Assembly (NCBI GenBank): GCA_017446125.1
Contig: JAFSRL010000215.1
Coordinates: 1-8,587 of the forward strand
DNA: 8,587 nt
DNA from: Lachnospiraceae bacterium
GTDB taxonomy: Bacteria > Bacillota > Clostridia > Lachnospirales > Lachnospiraceae
Direction of reading: 5' to 3'
Shown: positions 1-5,191 of the stretch, piece after piece
Layout of the letters: each line of letters starts with the position of its first letter
How positions within the stretch are numbered: position 1 is the first letter of the stretch
Made by a program: the position numbers and the translations under genes
The notes under the pieces: model-generated
Databases searched by the model: none
Told to the model about the DNA's origin: nothing
What the model saw: the letters and a program-made list of their open reading frames with translations, nothing else

Positions 1-81
1 AAAGTGAGTCAGAGGGGACGGGTACACTGACTCATTTTTTGAAAAAAACGAGTCAGTGTACCCGTCCCCTTGACTCACTTT
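1..81. repeat. Long imperfect palindrome, REP/MITE-like element
   Basis: Two arms of about 32 bases, 1-33 and 50-81, are reverse complements apart from one extra base near position 12. They flank a T-run/A-run centre (35-48) that can itself pair, so almost the whole 81 bases can fold into one hairpin. Each arm carries a GGGGACGGGTACACTGACTC-type core between TGAGTCA-like ends. Such palindromes resemble REP/BIME or MITE-type repeats that are mobilised in trans by Y1 (RAYT-like) transposases; that family link is from memory and was not searched. No second copy occurs in this window. The left end coincides with the window start, so the element could be longer. It is not a convincing terminator, because no T-tract follows the right arm and it reads through as coding sequence. 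Confidence 0.8.
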
Positions 82-179
82 GCAACTGCCTGCAGTTCCT
101 CGGGCGGCACAGCCTCATCATTTATATGCTGCACCAGGTGGTGATTTACGCCTGCCTGTTTTTAATATTTAGACTTTAA
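3..179 (+). pseudogene. 3' end of a DUF1624/HGSNAT-like membrane acyltransferase, joined in frame to the palindrome
   Basis: A reading frame is open from the window edge to the TAA at 177-179. Its last 29 residues (about 93-176) contain LGRHSLIIYMLHQ followed by a hydrophobic helix. This matches the C-terminal signature I know from DUF1624, the bacterial relatives of heparan-alpha-glucosaminide N-acetyltransferase, which are polytopic membrane proteins thought to move acyl groups across the membrane. Upstream of about codon 81-83 the frame runs through the palindrome and encodes low-quality sequence with no family character. Either a repeat inserted in frame into the gene, or this is a gene remnant bordered by the repeat. 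The N-terminal bulk lies outside the window, so intact and broken states cannot be separated. The family assignment rests on a short match only. Confidence 0.55.
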
Positions 180-223
180 CCGGAAATTACATAACTACAA
201 ATGTCTGTTTACACGTATCATCT

Positions 224-253
224 TTGACATAACAACCGGAATAGGAGTATCAT
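224..253 (+). promoter_or_regulatory. Weak candidate sigma-A promoter before the CPBP gene
   Basis: A perfect TTGACA lies at 224-229 and TATCAT (5/6 to TATAAT) lies at 248-253 with an 18-base spacer. Transcription would then start at about 260, almost on the ATG at 261, giving a leaderless message that omits the AGGAG at 243-247. The two readings conflict. The hexamers may be chance matches, or the real promoter may lie further upstream in 180-223, where I see nothing stronger. Confidence 0.25.
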
Positions 254-260
254 TGAACAC

Positions 261-1277
261 ATGGTCAACAAAGCAGTAAGACGTGAATTTTCATACACCG
301 GCATCACCTACACCCTCTTTTATGCCCTTGCGAACGGCTTCCAGTTGCTTCTGGGAGTGCTCCTTGCGTTTACAGCGGTGTTCAGCATGTTTTCCGATGC
401 ATTTGACTTGAACCTTTCTTTACTTGTTGAACATCCGCTGTTTATGATGCTGGCGTCCATAATCAGCATGTATGTCGTTGCGCTTCCTGTTTTGTGGCTC
501 ATGATGCGGCGTATCAAAAAGCATCCACCCGCAAAAGCGCCCCTGACCTTCAAGCGCGGCTTTGTGTTGTTTTTGATTTCGATGTTCATGATGCTTGCGG
601 GCGCATGGATCGGGAATCTCTTTGCGTATCTCATTGAAACCCTGACCGGCACGGAGATTGCGAACACTACCATCGATACCATAGAAGCGCTGGACGCGCT
701 GCCCACGGTGATTCTTTCGGTGTTGATCGGTCCCTTGATGGAAGAAATCATGTTCCGCAAGATTTTGATCGACCGGCTGCGCATCTTCGGCGAAAAGAAG
801 ATTATGGTGCTGAGCGCAGTCATGTTCGGGCTGTTTCACGCAAACCTGTACCAGCTCTTTTACGCCTTCGGCCTGGGGCTCGTGCTTGCATACATTTACA
901 TGCGCACCGGCAGGCTGCGTTACACCTATCTGTTCCACGCATTAATCAACCTTGTCTTCGGGGCCATCCCGTTGTTGTTTGTGCAGCCGTTGCAGGCACA
1001 GGTGGAAGAGATTGCCGCGGGCAACATGGAGGCGTTAACGCCCGCCGTCATCGCTGCCATGTGTTTTTCGCTCACGCAGTACGCGTGCGCGCTGGCTGGC
1101 TTTGTGCTGCTCATCATCTTTGCAAGAAAAGCGTACTACGAGCCGCAGCCCTATGAGATTCCAAAGGGCCTGAGCTTTCGCACCATCTACCTTGCGCCCG
1201 GCATGATTATCTTCATGGCGGGGCATGTCATTTTAATCATCGTTACCATCGTCATGCAGGTTTTGGGACTTGCCTGA
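261..1277 (+). CDS. CPBP family intramembrane metalloprotease (CAAX protease/Rce1-like)
   Basis: This 338-residue polytopic membrane protein has about eight hydrophobic segments, roughly at residues 17-44, 61-82, 100-125, 149-166, 181-214, 222-242, 265-288 and 308-338. The three active-site motifs of the CPBP (Abi/Rce1) family are intact: EExxxR at E161-E162-R166, FxxxH at F189-H193, and HxxxN at H226-N230. In this family the Glu and His residues form a glutamate-based intramembrane protease site. Bacterial members process membrane substrates or peptides, and some give immunity to bacteriocins. No bacteriocin or secretion gene is adjacent, so the substrate is unknown. The ATG is preceded by AGGAG at 243-247, a rather long 13-base spacing. 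gltX follows after 35 bases. Family assignment is firm and biological role is not. Confidence 0.9.
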   Translation: MVNKAVRREFSYTGITYTLFYALANGFQLLLGVLLAFTAVFSMFSDAFDLNLSLLVEHPLFMMLASIISMYVVALPVLWLMMRRIKKHPPAKAPLTFKRGFVLFLISMFMMLAGAWIGNLFAYLIETLTGTEIANTTIDTIEALDALPTVILSVLIGPLMEEIMFRKILIDRLRIFGEKKIMVLSAVMFGLFHANLYQLFYAFGLGLVLAYIYMRTGRLRYTYLFHALINLVFGAIPLLFVQPLQAQVEEIAAGNMEALTPAVIAAMCFSLTQYACALAGFVLLIIFARKAYYEPQPYEIPKGLSFRTIYLAPGMIIFMAGHVILIIVTIVMQVLGLA

Positions 1278-1312
1278 CGTTGTAATCATCAGGAAGGGAT
1301 TGGATTAGAACC

Positions 1313-2818
1313 ATGAGTGAAACCGTACAAAAAATCCGCACCCGCTATGCGCCTTCGCCCACGGGCAGGATGCATGTGGGCAACTTAAGAACCGCGCTCT
1401 ATGCCTACCTCATCGCAAAGCATGAGGGCGGCGATTTTCTTTTGCGTATCGAGGACACGGACCTTGAACGACATGTCGAGGGCGCGGAGGAAATCATCTA
1501 CAAGACCTTAAAGGATGCAGGCTTGGAGCACGACGAAGGCCCTGACAAGGACGGCGGTGTGGGTCCCTACATCCAGAGCGAGCGCCAAAAGGCGGGGCTG
1601 TATTTAGAACACGCCAAAAAGCTCATCGACGAGGGCAAGGCCTATTACTGCTTCTGCGATGAGGCGCGGCTGAAGACCTTAACGCAGGTCATCGACGGTA
1701 AGGAGGTCAGCGTCTACGACAAGCACTGCCTGTCGCTTTCCAAGGAAGAGGTGGAAGCAAACCTTGCTGCCGGCAAGCCCTACGTCATTCGCCAGAACAA
1801 CCCGACGGAAGGCGAGACCACCTTCCATGACGAGCTCTACGGTGACATCTCGGTCGAAAACAAGGAGCTGGACGACATGATTTTGATTAAGTCTGACGGC
1901 TACCCGACCTATAACTTTGCGAACGTCATCGACGACCATTTAATGGGCATCACGCACGTCGTGCGCGGCAACGAATATATTTCGTCCTCGCCCAAGTACA
2001 ACCGTCTTTACGACGCCTTCGGCTGGGAGGTTCCGAAGTACATTCACTGTCCTTTGATTACGGACGAGGAGCACCATAAGCTTTCAAAACGCAGCGGCCA
2101 CTCCTCCTTTGAGGACCTGGTGGATTTGGGCTTCCTTCCGGAAGCGATTGTGAACTTTGTCGCCCTCCTTGGCTGGTCGCCGGAGGACAACGAGGAAATC
2201 CTTTCACTTACCGACCTTGTCAAAAAGTTCGACTACCGCCGCATCAACAAATCGCCCTCCGTCTTTGACTACACAAAGCTCAAGTGGATGAACGGAGAGT
2301 ATTTGAAGGCGATGGACGATGATGTATTTTTGGCGTCCGCCGAAGCGTATCTTGAAAACGCCTTACAGCCCATGATGGAAAGGAAACGAAACGAGGGCGC
2401 GGATGAAACCGCAATCAAGGAAATCATCAAAAAGATTGCCGCCATGGTAAAGACCAGAATCGAGGTCTATCCCGACATCGCGGAGATGGTTGACTTCTTT
2501 AATGAGCTGCCCGCGTTTTCAACCGACCTCTATGCGCACAAAAAGATGAAGACAAGCGCGGAGACGGCGTTACCGGTATTACGCGAGCTGCAGCCCGTTT
2601 TGGAGGCGCAGGAGGATTACACGAATGACGCGCTCTATGCGGCATTACAGAAGTTCATCGAGGAAAAGGGCTATAAGAACGGATATGTCCTGTGGCCGTT
2701 GCGCATCGCCTTAACCGGTAAAGCAATGACGCCCTGCGGCGCAACGGAGGCGATGGAAGTCCTTGGAAAGAATGAATGTTTGAAGCGATTGCAGGCATCC
2801 ATTTCCGCTTTGGCATGA
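1313..2818 (+). CDS. gltX: Glutamyl-tRNA synthetase
   Basis: This class I aminoacyl-tRNA synthetase charges tRNA with glutamate using ATP in the cytosol. It has 501 residues, typical for bacterial GluRS. The Rossmann signature is RYAPSPTGRMHVGN at residues 11-24, with HVGN as the HIGH motif. The KMSKS equivalent is KLSKR at K256-R260, within ITDEEHHKLSKRSG. A zinc-finger-like segment carries C113-x-C115 followed by Y135 and C139; the second half is less canonical than in the E. coli enzyme. The rest, from about residue 330, is the helical anticodon-binding region. AGGAAGGG at 1291-1298 precedes the ATG. Many Firmicutes GluRS enzymes are non-discriminating and also charge tRNA-Gln for GatCAB, but the sequence alone does not settle that here. 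It follows the CPBP gene closely and may be co-transcribed with it. Confidence 0.97.
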   Translation: MSETVQKIRTRYAPSPTGRMHVGNLRTALYAYLIAKHEGGDFLLRIEDTDLERHVEGAEEIIYKTLKDAGLEHDEGPDKDGGVGPYIQSERQKAGLYLEHAKKLIDEGKAYYCFCDEARLKTLTQVIDGKEVSVYDKHCLSLSKEEVEANLAAGKPYVIRQNNPTEGETTFHDELYGDISVENKELDDMILIKSDGYPTYNFANVIDDHLMGITHVVRGNEYISSSPKYNRLYDAFGWEVPKYIHCPLITDEEHHKLSKRSGHSSFEDLVDLGFLPEAIVNFVALLGWSPEDNEEILSLTDLVKKFDYRRINKSPSVFDYTKLKWMNGEYLKAMDDDVFLASAEAYLENALQPMMERKRNEGADETAIKEIIKKIAAMVKTRIEVYPDIAEMVDFFNELPAFSTDLYAHKKMKTSAETALPVLRELQPVLEAQEDYTNDALYAALQKFIEEKGYKNGYVLWPLRIALTGKAMTPCGATEAMEVLGKNECLKRLQASISALA

Positions 2819-2832
2819 TTTTTTCGTTCTTG

Positions 2833-2859
2833 TTGCTTAAAACGGTTTCATGGTATAAT
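2833..2859 (+). promoter_or_regulatory. Extended -10 promoter for the secreted-protein gene
   Basis: A perfect TATAAT at 2854-2859 is preceded by TG and one base (2851-2853), the extended -10 arrangement of housekeeping sigma factors. A partial -35, TTGCTT at 2833-2838, sits 15 bases upstream, shorter than the optimal 17. That is tolerable for an extended -10 promoter. Predicted transcription start is about 2864-2867, leaving a 5' leader of about 45 bases before the ATG at 2910. This promoter could drive everything from the secreted protein to miaB. Confidence 0.7.
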
Positions 2860-2894
2860 AAGTATTGCTGATGTCACAAGCACAAAACGTGAAA

Positions 2895-2901
2895 AAGGAG
2901 G
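2895..2901 (+). promoter_or_regulatory. Ribosome binding site fixing the ATG at 2910
   Basis: A consensus AAGGAGG lies 8 bases before the ATG at 2910. The longer in-frame reading from the TTG at 2865 has no ribosome binding site and begins at about the predicted transcription start. The downstream ATG also places a clean signal peptide at the extreme N-terminus. Confidence 0.9.
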
Positions 2902-2909
2902 CGTATCAA

Positions 2910-3743
2910 ATGAAATTGAAGAGAGTAATCGCAACAGTTATCTGCATGGGAATTCTCGCGACATCGACGCTGTTTGCCGGCGCACAGGAGTCCTTCAAGT
3001 TAGGCGGTCTTGGCGCCTACAAGTTTGATGACCTGGCATACAAGGCATTCCAGGAAAAGACCGTCGAGATGATTGCCTTAACACCCGAAGGCGAGACCTT
3101 GACCATCGACACCACGAAGTGGGTGAGCTTCAACAAGGCGACCGTGGACTGCATTGCGTCCCGCCCCGACTTAACGGTGGTTGTGAACTACAGATACCAG
3201 GGTGAGGCATGCACCGTGACGATTCCTGCGGGCAGCAATATCGCAAGCCTTGTCAACGAGGAAGGCTATGTGGGCTTTGAGTATCTGGGACAGAACTTAG
3301 GTGAGGCACCGGCGGCGGAAGAAGCACCGGCAGCGGAAGCGCCTGCGGCGGAAGCACCCGCGGAAGAGGCTCCCGTAGCGGAAGCGCCTGCGGCAGAGGC
3401 ACCTGCAGCGGAAGCACCGGCAGCGGAGGCTCCTGCGGCACCTGCGGCTGTTACCGTTGACACCAAGGATTACCTTGCGTGGAACGGCGCACACTGGGCG
3501 GCAGCGACCCCCGAGCAGAAGCTCGATGTGGTTGACAAGCTGCTGGTCAACATGACCAAGGACTTCTTAAAGAAGATGGGCATGACCGCAACCGACGCGG
3601 AAATCAGAGCGCAGATCGGTGTCGAGGACATCAACACGATGCTGTCTTCCTTAGAGCAGGGCTTCAAGGAAGATCCCACCATGACCTTACAGCAGTTGGT
3701 CGACGCAACAAATGAAGTTCTGAATCAGATTTTTGCACAGTAA
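2910..3743 (+). CDS. Secreted two-domain protein with an (EAPAA)n linker, function unknown
   Basis: I do not recognise this 277-residue protein. An N-terminal signal peptide is clear: KLKR at residues 2-5, a hydrophobic core at about 6-22, and a likely signal peptidase I site after AGA (A23-A25). There is no lipobox. Residues 26-131 form a compact-looking domain containing two cysteines, C81 and C101, that could form a disulfide. Residues 132-180 are a low-complexity linker of nine EAP-started units of mostly EAPAA. Residues 181-277 are a helix-rich C-terminal domain with TPEQKLDVVDKLL and a Gln/Leu-rich end. No cell-wall sorting signal, SLH repeat or transmembrane anchor is visible, so it is probably released or held non-covalently. 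The start at ATG 2910 is chosen from its ribosome binding site. An in-frame TTG at 2865 would add 15 residues ahead of the signal peptide. The helicase gene follows after 16 bases. Confidence 0.85.
   Translation: MKLKRVIATVICMGILATSTLFAGAQESFKLGGLGAYKFDDLAYKAFQEKTVEMIALTPEGETLTIDTTKWVSFNKATVDCIASRPDLTVVVNYRYQGEACTVTIPAGSNIASLVNEEGYVGFEYLGQNLGEAPAAEEAPAAEAPAAEAPAEEAPVAEAPAAEAPAAEAPAAEAPAAPAAVTVDTKDYLAWNGAHWAAATPEQKLDVVDKLLVNMTKDFLKKMGMTATDAEIRAQIGVEDINTMLSSLEQGFKEDPTMTLQQLVDATNEVLNQIFAQ
3303..3440 (+). repeat. Degenerate 15-base tandem repeat encoding EAPAA
   Basis: Nine units of about 15 bases (one of 18), of the form GAAGCACCGGCAGCG with synonymous drift, encode EAPAA, EAPAE, EAPVA and similar. 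The phase is kept at the codon level while third positions vary. This suggests selection for the peptide rather than a recent DNA expansion. The peptide is acidic and Pro/Ala-rich, as expected of an extended spacer between two extracytoplasmic domains. Confidence 0.9.
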
Positions 3744-3759
3744 GCTTTAAGGAAATTGT

Positions 3760-5172
3760 ATGTCCCGGTTCTTCCTTGCGGGGAACACGGCGCAAAATCT
3801 TGCAATCAAACATGACAAAGGTCCTTGCCTCGTACTTGCCGGTCCCGGCAGTGGCAAGACCTTTGTCATTACGGAACGGATTCGATATCTGATCGAAGTC
3901 AATCACGTTTCTCCCTCTGAGATTCTGACGCTGACGTTTACCAAAGCCGCCGCGAAAGAAATGCAAAGCAGGTTTATGAAGAAGACGAACAACGCGTACA
4001 AGGATGCGGTGTTCGGCACCTTTCATGCGTTTTATTATTCGATCCTCAAGGACGCGGAACCGGATGCGGCTTTGACCTTTGTGGATGAGGGGACGCGTGC
4101 AAACATCATCCGCGCCCTGATCCGGAAACGGAACCTTCTTGCGAGGAAGGCGTATCCCGTTGACGACGAGGCAGTTCAGAACATCCTGTTAAAAATCGCT
4201 GTCTTTAAGAACAATGGATATACCGCAAAGACCGTCCTGAAGAACGAAGCGGATGAAATACTGCGCAACCTCTTCCGTGCGTATCAAACGTATTTGGCAA
4301 GGCACGCGTTGCTTGATTTCGAGGACATGGTCTTATCCTGTTACATGCTTCTAAAGAAAGACAAGCATGTTTTGCATTCCTTACAACAACGCTTTACCTA
4401 CATCCAGGCGGATGAGTTTCAGGACATTTCCCCGCTGCAGTATGAGGTCTTAAAGCTCATTGCGCAGGACAAACGCAATCTCTTTGTGGTGGGAGACGAC
4501 GACCAGTCCATCTATGCGTTTCGCGGCGCGGCGCCGAAGCTGATGCGCATCTTCTTAAGCGATTTCAAGGAAGCACGGCAACTGACCTTAAACGTCAACT
4601 ACCGCTGCAGGGAAAACATCATACGGCTTTCGGAAGCGGTCATCGCAAAAAACAGGCACCGGATGGAAAAGGAGACTTGTGCCGGAAGACAGGACGAAGC
4701 GGGCACCGTGACATTTTTCATTGCGCAGGACAAAGAAACGGAGCAGCAAATGATCATCCGGCAGGTGATGAGGTTGCAAAAGCAAAACAGAACCACTGCA
4801 ATCATCGTGCGCACGAATGCGGAGGTGAACGCATATTTGGAGCATCCCGTGCTTCAGACGCTGCGCACAAAGCCGTATGCACCCAAGGTGTTGACGATGC
4901 ACGGCGCGAAGGGGCTGGAATTTGATTCCGTTTTTTTGCCCTGCTTAAACGAAGGTGTCATTCCGGCGAAGCGCGCCACGAAGGGAGAGGATCTTGAGGA
5001 GGAACGCAGGCTTTTGTATGTGGGTGTAACACGCGCAAGAATGCAGGTGTTTCTATCCTGCGTATACGGCGCAAAGGACAACAAAGAACGACCCAGCCGC
5101 TTCTTAAAGGAGCTGCCGTTTTGTTTGAGGAAACTCAATGAGTATGCTATGATACAAAGACAAAGCATTTAA
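3760..5172 (+). CDS. Short UvrD/PcrA/Rep-like superfamily 1 DNA helicase
   Basis: An ATP-dependent 3'-5' DNA helicase of SF1A, acting on single-stranded/duplex junctions in repair or replication. All core motifs are present: Walker A GPGSGKT (28-34); Ia LTFTKAAAKEM; Ib GTFHAF (86-91); Walker B DEFQD (218-222); III GDDDQSIYAFRG (245-256); IV NYR (280-282); V HGAKGLEF (381-388); VI RRLLYVGVTRAR (416-427). The protein has only 470 residues against about 650-750 for UvrD/PcrA. The 1B region between motifs Ib and II is of normal size, but only about 98 residues separate motifs IV and V. That leaves no room for the 2B subdomain. The C-terminal tail after motif VI is also short, about 43 residues. 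AAGGA at 3749-3753 precedes the ATG. The ORF is intact, so this is a compact paralogue rather than a fragment. It is probably not the cell's main UvrD/PcrA. Confidence 0.9.
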   Translation: MSRFFLAGNTAQNLAIKHDKGPCLVLAGPGSGKTFVITERIRYLIEVNHVSPSEILTLTFTKAAAKEMQSRFMKKTNNAYKDAVFGTFHAFYYSILKDAEPDAALTFVDEGTRANIIRALIRKRNLLARKAYPVDDEAVQNILLKIAVFKNNGYTAKTVLKNEADEILRNLFRAYQTYLARHALLDFEDMVLSCYMLLKKDKHVLHSLQQRFTYIQADEFQDISPLQYEVLKLIAQDKRNLFVVGDDDQSIYAFRGAAPKLMRIFLSDFKEARQLTLNVNYRCRENIIRLSEAVIAKNRHRMEKETCAGRQDEAGTVTFFIAQDKETEQQMIIRQVMRLQKQNRTTAIIVRTNAEVNAYLEHPVLQTLRTKPYAPKVLTMHGAKGLEFDSVFLPCLNEGVIPAKRATKGEDLEEERRLLYVGVTRARMQVFLSCVYGAKDNKERPSRFLKELPFCLRKLNEYAMIQRQSI

Positions 5173-5178
5173 GACAAC

Positions 5179-5185
5179 AAAGGAG
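5179..5185 (+). promoter_or_regulatory. Ribosome binding site deciding a TTG start
   Basis: AAAGGAG sits 6 bases before the TTG at 5192. The first in-frame ATG (about 5225) would begin inside the conserved N-terminal stretch and has no comparable Shine-Dalgarno match. The TTG is therefore the preferred start of the GH13-like gene. Confidence 0.8.
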
Positions 5186-5191
5186 AATTCA

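Noticed and set aside
1..81. The palindrome as a rho-independent terminator of an upstream gene
   Set aside because: Its T-run is in the centre rather than after the stem, and the coding frame continues through it to 179.
320..938. Two long minus-strand frames (167 and 172 codons) opposite the CPBP gene
   Set aside because: The + strand frame has intact CPBP catalytic motifs and membrane segments. The antisense products have no recognisable features.
261..1277. CPBP protease as a bacteriocin-immunity gene
   Set aside because: There is no bacteriocin precursor, transporter or regulator nearby, and the family has many other roles.
2796..2824. Possible intrinsic terminator at the gltX stop: CATCCA/TGGCATG stem plus a six-T run
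   Set aside because: The stem is only 6 base pairs with a bulge and a 9-base loop, and it overlaps the coding end. It is too weak to call, although the T-run is suggestive.
3303..3440. Regularly spaced short repeats that might suggest a CRISPR array
   Set aside because: Units are contiguous 15-mers in coding phase with no spacers, and they encode a peptide linker.
3253..3494. Three overlapping minus-strand open frames rich in Ala/Gly/Ser, Pro/Leu or Arg/Cys
   Set aside because: They are antisense shadows of the GC-rich EAPAA repeat, where stop codons are rare in every frame. They have no ribosome binding sites or family features.
4588..5168. Minus-strand and alternative + frame readings inside the helicase gene
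   Set aside because: The helicase frame carries motifs III to VI in order across this region, so the alternatives are shadows.
3760..5172. Helicase as a truncated pseudogene because of its short length
   Set aside because: All motifs from Walker A to VI are present in order with no frameshift. The length difference is mainly the missing 2B insertion plus a short tail.
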